From positions 558,001 through 622,000 of the forward strand of contig CAWFGC010000009.1 in NCBI GenBank assembly GCA_963815185.1: a DNA stretch of 64,000 bases, in the 5' to 3' direction. The first letter of the stretch is position 1; every line of letters starts with the position of its first letter. Source of the stretch: SHZL01 sp963815185 (lineage in GTDB: Bacteria > Pseudomonadota > Gammaproteobacteria > Xanthomonadales > SZUA-36). The notes under the pieces were generated by a model. That model saw only the letters and a list, made by a program, of their open reading frames with translations, did no database searches and was not told the origin of the DNA. The position numbers and the translations under genes are program-made. Positions 9,356 through 18,536 of the stretch are shown in pieces.

Positions 9356-10443
9356 CAGTGACTGTCCCGGGTCAGAGCCACGCTTTTTGCGGCGATGCGA
9401 TCCATCAGTTCGTTCCATGATTGGGCAAAAGCCGCGGTGCCTTCACGCTGCAAATCGGCGGCAAGCTGTTCCAGGTCGACCCCCTGGCTGGTGAATTGCG
9501 CAAGCACGGTTTCGCTGTCGCCGCCATCGACTGGCAGCGCGGCTATCCCTTGCCCGTGATCAGCGTAGGCCAACAGGGTCTTTTCGGGCATGGTGTTGAT
9601 CGTATCCGGCGCCGCAAGCGCATCGATATACAGCGTGTCCGAGGCAGCCGGGTCCTTGGTTCCGGTACTGGCCCACAACAAGCGCTGCGGCCTGGCGCCG
9701 GCAGCGGCAAGTTTTTGCGCGCGTTTGGATGCCAGCAGATCACGATATGCCTTGTAAGTGCGTTTGGCGATGGCGATACCCAGGCAGTTACGCAACTCAC
9801 CCGCAACCTTGTCCTTGACCGCCACGTCCCAGCGGCTGATGAAAATGGATGCCACGCAAGCGACCGCCGGATCGCGGCCGGCGGCAATGCGGCGCTCGAT
9901 ACCGCGCATGTACGCTTCGGCAGCGGCGATATAGTGCTCGCGCGAAAACAGCAATGTGACATTCACCGGAACGCCATCGAAGATCGATTCCTCGATCGCC
10001 GGTATGCCTGCGCGCGTACCCGGTATTTTGATAAAAAGGTTCGGCCGTTGCGCGCGCGCATGCAATTGTGCAGCGGCTTTTATGGTGGCGGCGGTATCAT
10101 CGGCGAGCAAGGGCGATACCTCCAGCGACACCCAGCCGTCGATGCCGTCAGAAGCGGTGTGGATCGGGCGGAACAGATCGGCGGCCTGGGTCAAGTCTTC
10201 CATGGCCAGTTCGAAAAATAGCTTCTCACCCGATTTACCCGCCTCGGTTTTTTCTCGGATCGCGCGATCGTAGGCATCACCCTCATCGATGGCGTGTTCG
10301 AAGATGGTGGGATTGGAGGTGAGTCCGGTTACGGTAAATTCCTGGATATAGCGGTCGAGTGTGCCGCTGGTCAGATAGTCACGCGTAATGTTGTCGAGCC
10401 AGAGACTTTGGCCCAGATCGTGCAGCTTCTGTGTCGTGCTCAT
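9355..10443 (-). CDS. tal: Transaldolase
   Basis: Transfers a dihydroxyacetone unit between sugar phosphates in the non-oxidative pentose phosphate pathway. The 362-residue protein belongs to the long actinobacterial/cyanobacterial-like transaldolase type: SLWLDNITRDYLTSG near the start, TGLTSNPTIFEHAI, the Schiff-base lysine in NLFIKIPGT, and VNVTLLFS. In some bacteria this type is fused to pgi; here the two genes instead overlap by one base. About 206 bp with no recognisable gene separate it from zwf upstream. Confidence 0.95.
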   Translation of the reverse strand: MSTTQKLHDLGQSLWLDNITRDYLTSGTLDRYIQEFTVTGLTSNPTIFEHAIDEGDAYDRAIREKTEAGKSGEKLFFELAMEDLTQAADLFRPIHTASDGIDGWVSLEVSPLLADDTAATIKAAAQLHARAQRPNLFIKIPGTRAGIPAIEESIFDGVPVNVTLLFSREHYIAAAEAYMRGIERRIAAGRDPAVACVASIFISRWDVAVKDKVAGELRNCLGIAIAKRTYKAYRDLLASKRAQKLAAAGARPQRLLWASTGTKDPAASDTLYIDALAAPDTINTMPEKTLLAYADHGQGIAALPVDGGDSETVLAQFTSQGVDLEQLAADLQREGTAAFAQSWNELMDRIAAKSVALTRDSH

Positions 10444-10649
10444 GCTTGTTCCTTATCTTTCATCGGCGGCCCGGGAGAGGTTCAGGCAGGCGGAAATAGT
10501 GTGATCGGGCAGAGCGCCGATACGCTCGACCGCCGGGATGCGCAACCGTCTTCGGCCGTGACGTAATGATGGACCGGATAACTGTGTTCGAGTTCATAAA
10601 GGCGTCTCGCTTCCCTGCTCCCGCCTACGGCTCCGAGTAATCGTCAATG

Positions 10650-12071
10650 TCACTTATTTGTCTTTTCCAGCTTCGGATTATGCCAGCCACCGCCTGCTGC
10701 GATCAGCGCATCAGCCGCTTTCGGCCCCCAGCCGTGGCGCCGGTAGGGCACAACCGCCGGGTGATCGTTCAACACCGGGTCGACTACGGCCCAGGCCGCC
10801 TCGACTGCATCTTCACGGGCAAAAAGTGAGCCATTGCCGGCCATCGCATCGCTCAGGAGCCGCTCATACGGTGCTTTTTCTCCTGCCTGCTCATCCATCA
10901 AAAAGAGCTCGCGCTGGTCGCCAATGAACTCCTGGCCGGCGCGCTTGACGCGTGCGGCCAGGGCGACGGCGGAGTTGGGGGAAAGGCGGAAGCGCAGGTA
11001 ATTGGCTGGGCCATTGACCGGTGCCGAGTCCTCGAACAGCCTTTGCGGCGGTGGCTTCAACTCCACCAGAACCTCGGCCGCCGTGGCCGCCAGGTACTTG
11101 CCGGAACGCAAATACCAGGGCACCCCTTCCCAGCGCCAGGAGTCGATGTGCAGCCGCAGGGCGCAAAACGTTTCGACATCCGAGTCCTTCGCCACACCCG
11201 GCTCTTTGCGGTAGCCGGAATATTGACCACGCACCAGGTCTTCGGGCTTGAGCGGGCGCATGCCCTCCAAGACATCCGCGGTCTCGCCGTGAACCGCGCC
11301 AAAACCGCGATAGCTGGGCGGTTCCATCGCCAGCAGCGCGACGATCTGGAACAGATGGTTCTGCATCACGTCACGCAGGCAACCGGCGGTTTCGTAGAAC
11401 GCGCCGCGCCCCTCCACGCCGAAATCCTCGGACAAGGTGATCTGCACGCTGGCGACGTAATTGCGGTTCCAAATCGGCTCCAGGAAGGAATTGGCGAAGC
11501 GGAAGTACAGGATGTTCATGATCGCCTCCTTGGCCAGGAAGTGATCGATGCGGAAGATCGAGTCTTCCGGAAAAACGGACAGCGCAATGCGATTGAGTTC
11601 GCGCGCCGAAGCGAGGTCGCGCCCGAACGGTTTCTCGACGATGACGCGCGCATTCTCGCCCAGACCTACCGCACCGAGTCTTTCGATCACGGTCTCGAAC
11701 AGCGCAGGCGGGATGGCCAGGTAGTGCATGGGGCGCCGCGCATCGCCCAGCGCTCTTTTCAGTGCTGTGAAGGTATCCGGATCCCTATAGTCACCGGTGA
11801 CATAATTGAGCATCGAGAACAGATGGCGCAGGGCTGGCCGGTTATCGATCTTGCCGGCTGCCCTGATGCTGTCCTCGGCGCGCTTGTGCAATTTCGCCAG
11901 ATTCCACTTCGAGGATGCGACGCCGACCAGCGGGACCTTGAGCGTGCCCTGGCATGCCATTGCATACAGTGCGGGAAAGATCTTTTTGTATGCGAGGTCG
12001 CCGGTTATACCAAACAACACCAGCGCGTCGGATGGTGCCTTCTTGACTTTTGACTTGTTCATGAAATTCAT
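10650..12071 (-). CDS. zwf: Glucose-6-phosphate 1-dehydrogenase
   Basis: Oxidises glucose 6-phosphate to 6-phosphogluconolactone, the entry step of the oxidative pentose phosphate pathway. The 473-residue protein has the coenzyme motif FGITGDLAYKK near residue 20-30 and the substrate site RIDHFLAKEAIMN around residue 170. The usual family motif has Tyr where this has Phe (RIDHYLGKE in many homologues). Two starts are possible, ATG 12071 and ATG 12062; neither has a strong Shine-Dalgarno. It lies upstream of tal-pgi on the same strand and feeds pgl and gnd, which are divergent. Confidence 0.95.
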   Translation of the reverse strand: MNFMNKSKVKKAPSDALVLFGITGDLAYKKIFPALYAMACQGTLKVPLVGVASSKWNLAKLHKRAEDSIRAAGKIDNRPALRHLFSMLNYVTGDYRDPDTFTALKRALGDARRPMHYLAIPPALFETVIERLGAVGLGENARVIVEKPFGRDLASARELNRIALSVFPEDSIFRIDHFLAKEAIMNILYFRFANSFLEPIWNRNYVASVQITLSEDFGVEGRGAFYETAGCLRDVMQNHLFQIVALLAMEPPSYRGFGAVHGETADVLEGMRPLKPEDLVRGQYSGYRKEPGVAKDSDVETFCALRLHIDSWRWEGVPWYLRSGKYLAATAAEVLVELKPPPQRLFEDSAPVNGPANYLRFRLSPNSAVALAARVKRAGQEFIGDQRELFLMDEQAGEKAPYERLLSDAMAGNGSLFAREDAVEAAWAVVDPVLNDHPAVVPYRRHGWGPKAADALIAAGGGWHNPKLEKTNK

Positions 12072-12156
12072 ATTGTCCGGGTTTTAGGTACGAGTCCATG
12101 AATGGATCAGAGGTTCCTTTGCCGCAAGGTCCTTGTAAATGGAAATCTGCCAGCGG

Positions 12157-13293
12157 TCAATCGCCCGGCGCGTAACCCGTCAGTTCAAGATAACCTTTGC
12201 CGCGGCTGCCGGGATCCTTTCCCGTCACCACGACCGCGCCTTCCCAGTAAGCAAAGTCCACGTTCATCCACTGGTCGGCAACCAGTGCGCGGACTTCGAT
12301 GTCACGGCCGATTTCAGGCAGTCCAATGCGCCATCGCAGCGGCAGCTTGCGGCCGGCGATGCGCTCGAAGCCCAGCGGCTCGAACTCGATCAGGGACCCG
12401 TTCAAGGTTTTCTTGCTTCCATCCGGCGAGATTAACACGCCGGATTGCACATCCGGGGCATGGGCGGATTCCGCCTGCTGGCGCAGGCGGAACAGCATCA
12501 GTTTTTCACCCGATTCGAGATGCAAGCCAAACCAGTCCCAGCCAGCCTGGTCCGGTTGCAGAAACTGGCTGCTCCATTCCCGGTCCAACCAGGCCTCGCC
12601 CTTAACGGGGATTTCCTTGCCGGCGATCGTCAGCTTACCGGCCGCCTGCAGAAACGGCTGGCTGTAATACCAGGAGCCCGAACCGTCGGGATGCTTCTGC
12701 GAAAACCCGGCATCGCCCTGCAGGACCAGGCCCTGCATGCTATCCAGGGAGAGTTGAAACGCGAAATCATCCTGCCGGGCGCGTACTTCCAGCGGTAACC
12801 ACTCTTTGCCTGTACTGCTCAATGACCAGTCGTCCAGCCAGGCCGAGAAGGGAAAGGCCCGTACACCGGCCTCGGCAACTCCGTCATGATTGCCGCCGCG
12901 CGCATAGCGCTGGAAGCCGGCATGCCCCTGCGGCCAGGTCAGCGCGATATGCGCCATGAAGACCTGGCTGCTGTGCCAGGGATTGACCGGCTTGATCACT
13001 GCTGGCGGCCGGGCGGCCAGACGAAACAAGGTCCATTGCACACCGTAGGGATGGCCGCCTGCATCCTCCAGATTTGCGGTCAGGTACCACCACTCGATAC
13101 GGTATCCGGGGTGCGCTCCATGGTCTCGTGGAAATTCCAGTGCCTGTCCGGGCCGGGCCGCTTTGAATCCCTGGACGCTGCGGGCCAGCACCGCAAAGTC
13201 ACCGTTTGCGGCTGGCGGTGGTGCGCGATCACAAGCGCTCATCATCAGTCCGGCGATGATCACGCAAAGACCTGGCAGGGAAGACCAGCTCAC
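12157..13293 (-). CDS. AttH-like lipocalin-domain lipoprotein of an ABC system
   Basis: Related to the AttH/CrtC-like predicted secreted hydrolases (COG5621-type), which carry two lipocalin-like domains. The motif RIEWWYLTANL and a late WDWFGLHL stretch mark the family. I start it at GTG 13293, whose GTGA overlaps the permease stop by 4 bp; this gives 378 residues beginning with a lipoprotein signal whose lipobox is MSAC at about residue 17-20. The longer frame back to 13638 is only permease sequence in another frame. Substrate and chemistry are unknown; context says it works with the adjoining ABC permease and ATPase at the cell envelope. Confidence 0.85.
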   Translation of the reverse strand: MSWSSLPGLCVIIAGLMMSACDRAPPPAANGDFAVLARSVQGFKAARPGQALEFPRDHGAHPGYRIEWWYLTANLEDAGGHPYGVQWTLFRLAARPPAVIKPVNPWHSSQVFMAHIALTWPQGHAGFQRYARGGNHDGVAEAGVRAFPFSAWLDDWSLSSTGKEWLPLEVRARQDDFAFQLSLDSMQGLVLQGDAGFSQKHPDGSGSWYYSQPFLQAAGKLTIAGKEIPVKGEAWLDREWSSQFLQPDQAGWDWFGLHLESGEKLMLFRLRQQAESAHAPDVQSGVLISPDGSKKTLNGSLIEFEPLGFERIAGRKLPLRWRIGLPEIGRDIEVRALVADQWMNVDFAYWEGAVVVTGKDPGSRGKGYLELTGYAPGD

Positions 13294-15815
13294 GTGGTTT
13301 GCTCGCGCAGCAGGTGCCCTGGTGAAGCCCGCAGCAGGCGCAGGGAAGGCAGAAGTATCGCCAGCATCAGCGCTGCCGCAGCGGTCAGGGCCAGCGTGGG
13401 CAGGTGCTGCCAGTCGGGCTGTAAGGCGAAGCTCCAGCCAAACGCGACGGGCGTCACCACGCTGGACAGGACCCAGGCGAGGGCGGCGCCGAACGGCCAC
13501 ACCAGCACGACACACAACAGACCCAGTACGCCCCATTGCACCAGCAGCATCAGCGCGCGCTCGCGACGCGATACGCCCAGCGCTGCCAGCAAAGCCTGCT
13601 GGGACAAGCGATGATGATGGATCGCTCCGATCGCGCAAAAGATGCCGACGCCGGCGACCAGCAGGGTCAGGACGTTCAACGCACGGGTCACGGTAAACGT
13701 GCGGTCAAAAACACCCATGCCTATGGCCATCAATTCCTGCTGATTGATCAGCCGTGAATCATCCAGGCCCAGTTCACTTGAAAGTTTCGAGCGCAGGTCG
13801 TTCCAGTCAGTATGGCTATCGCTGAACAGCGCGTAACTTTCCGGCTTGCGCTGCGGCCAGCAATGCTTGAATGTGGCTGTGCTGACCAACCACTGCGATT
13901 GAGGATTGCCATAGTCCCGGTAGATGCCCAGCACGGGCAGATCAGCTACGCTCGGGCACAGGGTCAAATGTTCACCGGGTTTCCAGCCGTCCAGCCGCCA
14001 GGCGCGCTCACTGATATACAGGCCTGCGCCCCTGCGAAAGCTTTTGGCCGCATCCGCTGCGCCGTCCATCAGATCGATACTGTCGATGAAGCGCGCAGCA
14101 TCAGGCCGGCTGGCGACTTCGACAGTGATGCTCCGTCCCGATGGGGTGGTCACAGGAAGCGTGGTGCGATAGCGTTCCGCCAGATGCACATCGGGCGCTT
14201 CAGTCTGGAGCCAAGCCGTGAGTTGCGGAACATTCACCTCCTCTCGCAGATACAGTTGCGCGACCAGGCGTTGTTGCAGCCAACTGTCCGTTGCCTGGCG
14301 AAAGCTTGCGATCATCGTGTTCAAGCCGCTGTTCGCAGTGAGCGCCAGCATCATTGCCATCAGGGCCAGCGATGCCGGCCCGAGCAACCAGCGGCAATCG
14401 GCGATCAGCCAGGCGGAACGGCTCCACTGAGCCGGTACCCATCTGGACAGGTGGTCGAGCACGAAACGCAAAAATGCGGGCAAGCACAAGGCGGCCCCGA
14501 GCAGCAATGCGGCGGTGCAGGCCAGCGCCATCCACAGCACAGTGGCGCCCAGAGCCAATGCAACGGCAATGGCCAACAGCAACAGTCCGGCGGCCAGCAT
14601 CCAGCGGTCGCGCCGCGCCATCGCATGCTCATCCCACCGGGTGGACTGGCGCTGCAGCACGGGCACGCCAAGCACCTGCCGCAGCGGGATCAGTACGCAC
14701 AAGCCGCTGGCCAGTGCCGTCATCGCCAGCGGCCAGCCAAACCCACTGGTCAGCCATTGGTCGGGATAGGCGATGTACACGCCGTAAAGCTGGGCCAGGG
14801 TCAGGCCGACGCCGGGCAACAGCCGTGAGGCCAGCCAACTGCCGAGCAGAAAGCCGAGGGCTGTACCGGCCAGCACGAACGCTGCCATCTCCGCCAGCAA
14901 CATCAGGCTCAATTCACGGCGCGTCACGCCGTTCAGCCTCAATTTGCGGATGGTGTCGCGCCGATCCGTGTAGCTGAATGCCAGCGCGTTGTAGATCAGG
15001 AACAGACCGACGACGAAGGTCAGCAGGCCCATCGCGGAGAGATTCAGATGGAAGCTGCGCGTCAGTTGCGCCGGATCGGGGGCCGCGGAGGCATCGATCC
15101 ATTCAAGCCCCGCGGGCAGGGCAGCCCGCAGTGCATCCAGGCGCTCCGGCGGGCCGTCGAATACCAGGATATGGGAAATCATGCCGGGGCTGTCCGTCAG
15201 ATCCTGCAGCGCGCCGATGTCCAGCAGCAGGCGATGGCCGAGGCCTTCGCCAACGGCCGCAGTAAGCGGTGGCAGTTCCCGTCCGGATGTCAGCCGCGGG
15301 CGGGTACCCGTGGTCCAACCCAGTTGCCTGATCCGCCCCGGGGCGGCCAGCAGGCGATAGGGCGGAAAGGCAAAAGCCGCGTCATCGCTACCGCCTCGGC
15401 CAGCGAGGTGGACACCGTCCTGCGCAGGCGAATTACCGGCAGACAGGTGCATGGGTATGGGGGCAGACGCTTGTTTGCGCGGCAGTGCGAACACGTCGAT
15501 ACCCAACAGTTCCAGGGTTTCCCCATCCGCACTGCGCTCGAAACGGCGCAATACGGGCATCAGGTTATCGAATCCGGCGCGCCGCAGCAGGAAGTACTCG
15601 CGTTCTTTCATCGTTGGCAGGCCGTTGCTCGCGCGGATGGTCGCAACCGGGCGGGCCTTCAGCCATTGCTCACCCTCTGCGTAGCTGGCCCGGGCCTGGG
15701 CATTGATCAGCAGCGTGCCGACCAGCAGGACGTTGGCGATGACAATGCCCGCCAGCAGGAACACCGCCTGTACCGGATGGCTGCGGTAATGACTAATCAG
15801 CGCGCGCAGCAACAT
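13290..15815 (-). CDS. ABC transporter permease, double FtsX domain (AttFG-like)
   Basis: An 841-residue inner-membrane protein with an N-terminal membrane anchor (LLAGIVIANVLLVGTLLI), a large periplasmic region, a central cluster of helices around residues 255-500, a second periplasmic domain and a C-terminal helix group. This is the duplicated FtsX/MacB_PCD layout seen in YbbP- and AttFG-type permeases that act on envelope lipids or lipoproteins rather than import. It overlaps the ATPase gene by 23 bp upstream and the AttH-like lipoprotein gene by 4 bp downstream, so the three form one tightly coupled operon. The exported or extracted substrate is unknown. Confidence 0.9.
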   Translation of the reverse strand: MLLRALISHYRSHPVQAVFLLAGIVIANVLLVGTLLINAQARASYAEGEQWLKARPVATIRASNGLPTMKEREYFLLRRAGFDNLMPVLRRFERSADGETLELLGIDVFALPRKQASAPIPMHLSAGNSPAQDGVHLAGRGGSDDAAFAFPPYRLLAAPGRIRQLGWTTGTRPRLTSGRELPPLTAAVGEGLGHRLLLDIGALQDLTDSPGMISHILVFDGPPERLDALRAALPAGLEWIDASAAPDPAQLTRSFHLNLSAMGLLTFVVGLFLIYNALAFSYTDRRDTIRKLRLNGVTRRELSLMLLAEMAAFVLAGTALGFLLGSWLASRLLPGVGLTLAQLYGVYIAYPDQWLTSGFGWPLAMTALASGLCVLIPLRQVLGVPVLQRQSTRWDEHAMARRDRWMLAAGLLLLAIAVALALGATVLWMALACTAALLLGAALCLPAFLRFVLDHLSRWVPAQWSRSAWLIADCRWLLGPASLALMAMMLALTANSGLNTMIASFRQATDSWLQQRLVAQLYLREEVNVPQLTAWLQTEAPDVHLAERYRTTLPVTTPSGRSITVEVASRPDAARFIDSIDLMDGAADAAKSFRRGAGLYISERAWRLDGWKPGEHLTLCPSVADLPVLGIYRDYGNPQSQWLVSTATFKHCWPQRKPESYALFSDSHTDWNDLRSKLSSELGLDDSRLINQQELMAIGMGVFDRTFTVTRALNVLTLLVAGVGIFCAIGAIHHHRLSQQALLAALGVSRRERALMLLVQWGVLGLLCVVLVWPFGAALAWVLSSVVTPVAFGWSFALQPDWQHLPTLALTAAAALMLAILLPSLRLLRASPGHLLREQTT

Positions 15816-16470
15816 CCTGCAAATGTCCTTCGCGGAGCAGCCATTGCCGCTGGGTAAACCCGGCCATTTGGCTGTTGTGGGTAACCAGCAACAGGCTGGA
15901 TCCGGCTTCGGTTACCAGGCGCATGAACAAGCGCATGACCTGTCGGCTGAGGGTATCGTGCAGGTTGCCCGTGGGCTCATCCGCGAACACGATCTCAGGA
16001 CGGTGCGCCAGCGCGCGTGCAATCGCTACCCGTTGTTGTTGTCCGCTGGACAGCACCTCCACCCGCCGTTCCAGCAGCCGTCCGAGTTCCAGCTCCGCAA
16101 CCAGGTCATCGATCCAGGCGGCCTTATCCGCCATGCGGTTCAGGCGGCGCTGAAACAACACATTGTCCTGCGCACTCAGCCCCGGAATCAGATTGAACTG
16201 TTGAAAGACGAAACCCAGGTGGCGCCGCCGCAACAAGGCCAGTTCGCGCTCGCGCAGAGCAGACAGTGAATGACCGAGCAGGCGCACCTCACCCTCATCG
16301 GCTTCATCCAGCCCGGCCGCAATTTGCAGCAAGGTGCTCTTGCCGCTGCCGCTGGCGCCAAGCAGTGCGACGCTGTCGCCCCGCCCGAGTTCAAGGTCGA
16401 TGCCGCGCAATACCTGCAGTTCGCTCTCGCCATCATGAAACGACTTGCTGATGCCGCGAAGTTCAAGCAC
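15793..16470 (-). CDS. ABC transporter ATP-binding protein (AttE/LolD-like)
   Basis: A 225-residue ATPase with Walker A GASGSGKST (residues 38-46), Q-loop FVFQQFN, signature LSSGQQQRVAIARAL, Walker B EIVFADEPTGN and switch histidine in LLVTHNSQ. It belongs to the LolD/MacB/YbbA class that energises FtsX-type permeases. It is the first gene of the operon and overlaps the permease by 23 bp. Likely cytosolic face of the inner membrane. Confidence 0.95.
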   Translation of the reverse strand: MLELRGISKSFHDGESELQVLRGIDLELGRGDSVALLGASGSGKSTLLQIAAGLDEADEGEVRLLGHSLSALRERELALLRRRHLGFVFQQFNLIPGLSAQDNVLFQRRLNRMADKAAWIDDLVAELELGRLLERRVEVLSSGQQQRVAIARALAHRPEIVFADEPTGNLHDTLSRQVMRLFMRLVTEAGSSLLLVTHNSQMAGFTQRQWLLREGHLQDVAARAD

Positions 16471-16542
16471 CTGATTGCTCCGCCATCGTGGATAAGGATT
16501 CTGGCCTGCGGGTCTTGGACCCCGAGGCGGGGGTAATTGGGC

Positions 16543-17928
16543 TCACTCGGCCGGAGCGCTCTTACTGAGAAGGTCATCGTCTGAACGATGGCGTTGCTCA
16601 TCGCGCATTTGTTCTTCGACAGCGCGATCCCGCTTTGTATCCGCTGCATCTCCCGTCGTATCGATGCTCTGCTCTGCAGTGGCCGATTCTGCACGGGCCT
16701 TGGCCGGCCGCTGGCGGCGCAGGTTCACGTTATAGATCGGTTCCGGCATGATGATTCCGGCGGCATCAAACGCTTCCTTGACCAGCCGCTGCGCTTCGCT
16801 GCGGATTTTCAGATAGTCATTTTCGCGCTGATCAATCCATCCCAGGACTTTCAGAATCACGCTGGAGTCACCCAATTGCTGCACGAGACAGAGCGCAGGA
16901 GGCGTCTCCAAAACACCCGGCAAGTCACTGAGTGTCTTCACCGCCAACTCACGCGGCAGCGTCAGGTCAATACCGGTATCCACACCAACCTGGAAGTCAA
17001 ATCGCCTTAGCGGGTTGCGCGTGTAGTTGGTAATGGTGGCTTTGTAGACCTTGGAATTCGGGATGCGTACATGATTGCCATCGAGGCTCATCAACACCGT
17101 TGCCCTGGGCGTGAGCCTGAGGACTTTGCCCTCGGCGCCGTCGACACTGATGTAATCCTCATGCCGGAACGGCTGGCGCAGGCTCAGGAGCATGCTGGCA
17201 ATATAGTTTTCCACGGTATCCCGTGTGGCAAAGCCCAGGGCAAGGCCAACTATACCTACAGCGCCAACCAGGGAGCCCAGCAAGGCCGTGGCATCGAGCA
17301 ACTTGAGGGCAATGACCACGCCGGAGAAAATGACGGCCAGTTGCACGACCTGGCGCAGCAGGTCGCGAATAAACCAATTGGCAGACACGCGCGCAAACAG
17401 CCATTCCGCTTTACCGGCAAGGCGCGCAGCGAAGAAAGCAATGACGATGACGGCGAGAGCCAATAACAGAAGGGGGGCATTGCCTGCCAGGTCCTTGAAA
17501 CGCAGTTCGATGCTCTTTGTGGCCGCCTTGAGGCGGGCGCCGATCGTTCGATCACGTACGATCTTGTTGATCACCATGACCGGGCTCGCAACCCGCTCAG
17601 CCAGTTGCTCCGCAGTTGTCATGCTCTCGATGTCGCCAACCGACCCCGACAGAATGACCACACCATCCTTCACGTGCACCGAAACAGTTTCGAGTTCCGG
17701 AAAATTGGCAAAAATCCGGGCCAGGCGTGATTCGATCCGGACATCGCTGGCAGGTGAATTCTCGCCTGCCTCGCTCACGCCGGCAGTCGCTTGCGCCTCA
17801 GTGGGCCCGGTGGTCTCAGTTCCCGGCAGAACCTGCGCAGAGCCCGTCTGCAGAAAACACGCAAGGAACAAGAGGCTTAGCGCGAAGCGGCGGCAACAGG
17901 CTGGCGCAATCGGTATGAAGCTGGCCAT
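16543..17928 (-). CDS. MscS-family mechanosensitive channel with N-terminal BON domain
   Basis: A 461-residue protein. Residues 1-31 form a signal peptide or anchor ending in QTGSAQ. Residues about 60-125 resemble a BON domain (RIESRLARIFANFPELETVSV, then GVVILSGSVGD), expected in the periplasm. Membrane helices follow at about 149-170 and 190-240, then the MscS pore and beta domain (GLALGFATRDTVENYIAS, LRQPFRHEDYI). The C-terminal tail from about residue 415 is charged and low-complexity. It probably gates ions under membrane tension; the BON domain may bind lipid. It stands alone between the ABC operon and yccF. Confidence 0.88.
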   Translation of the reverse strand: MASFIPIAPACCRRFALSLLFLACFLQTGSAQVLPGTETTGPTEAQATAGVSEAGENSPASDVRIESRLARIFANFPELETVSVHVKDGVVILSGSVGDIESMTTAEQLAERVASPVMVINKIVRDRTIGARLKAATKSIELRFKDLAGNAPLLLLALAVIVIAFFAARLAGKAEWLFARVSANWFIRDLLRQVVQLAVIFSGVVIALKLLDATALLGSLVGAVGIVGLALGFATRDTVENYIASMLLSLRQPFRHEDYISVDGAEGKVLRLTPRATVLMSLDGNHVRIPNSKVYKATITNYTRNPLRRFDFQVGVDTGIDLTLPRELAVKTLSDLPGVLETPPALCLVQQLGDSSVILKVLGWIDQRENDYLKIRSEAQRLVKEAFDAAGIIMPEPIYNVNLRRQRPAKARAESATAEQSIDTTGDAADTKRDRAVEEQMRDEQRHRSDDDLLSKSAPAE

Positions 17929-18009
17929 CTTTTCAAACGCCCAGAGGGGGCTCTTCTCCGGAAAACAGGGATCTGCCTGCAGTATAACAGCAGCCCATAA
18001 TACTGAAAG

Positions 18010-18378
18010 CTAGCGTACCTCGAACCCGAACGGCAGCAGGGCCAGGCGCGTCATCTTCAGGTGTTGCGCGGCCAGCGGCAGGCCGACGATGGTGATGGCC
18101 AGCAGCAAGGCCAGCACCAGGTGAAAAGTGGCCAGTTCCAGGCCCGGCAGCAGAATCCAGATCACGTTCATGATGACCGCAATGGCGCCGCCGGGCGGTT
18201 CTTTTTCCCGGATCTCCCGGCCAAAGGGCGCCAGCGCCAGCCCGGCCAGTTTGAAACAGGCGATGCCGAAGGGAATGCCGATGATGGTAAGGCACAGCAT
18301 GATGCCGCCCAACAGATACGCGAGGGCGACGATAAAGCCGCCGAGAATCAGCCAGATGATGTTCAACAGCAGGTTCAT
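18010..18378 (-). CDS. yccF: YccF-family inner membrane protein
   Basis: A 122-residue membrane protein made of two tandem copies of the YccF (DUF307) unit: N-terminal NIIWLILGGFIVALAYLLGG with IIGIPFG, then MNVIWILLPGLELATFHLVL with IVGLPLA. Each ends in a conserved LALAPFG or LALLPFG. Four membrane segments are predicted. The molecular function of the family is not known to me. It is expressed in the same direction as the MscS gene but separated from it by 81 bp. Confidence 0.85.
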   Translation of the reverse strand: MNLLLNIIWLILGGFIVALAYLLGGIMLCLTIIGIPFGIACFKLAGLALAPFGREIREKEPPGGAIAVIMNVIWILLPGLELATFHLVLALLLAITIVGLPLAAQHLKMTRLALLPFGFEVR

Positions 18379-18536
18379 GGGCTCGCAAGATCTCGCACTG
18401 GGCTGGAAGGATCAATTCTAGCAGTTGTCGGGGCAGGCTCACCAGAACGCCACCGGGTCCGATTGCACTGCGCCGATACTTGCCGCAATCCGGATTCGGC
18501 GGTTTATACTGGCCTGTGTTGTTCCAATCCGCCGTC

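Noticed and set aside
10444..10649. Possible small gene between tal and zwf
   Set aside because: Only short frames with no ribosome-binding site or motif were seen in the 206-bp gap.
13294..13638. N-terminal extension of the AttH-like protein
   Set aside because: It is permease sequence in another frame; the lipoprotein signal starts at GTG 13293 with a 4-bp overlap.
18061..18536. Upstream extension of the second crotonase frame back to 18061
   Set aside because: It crosses the yccF gene antisense and has no similarity; the real N-terminus lies in another frame before the insertion at 18757.
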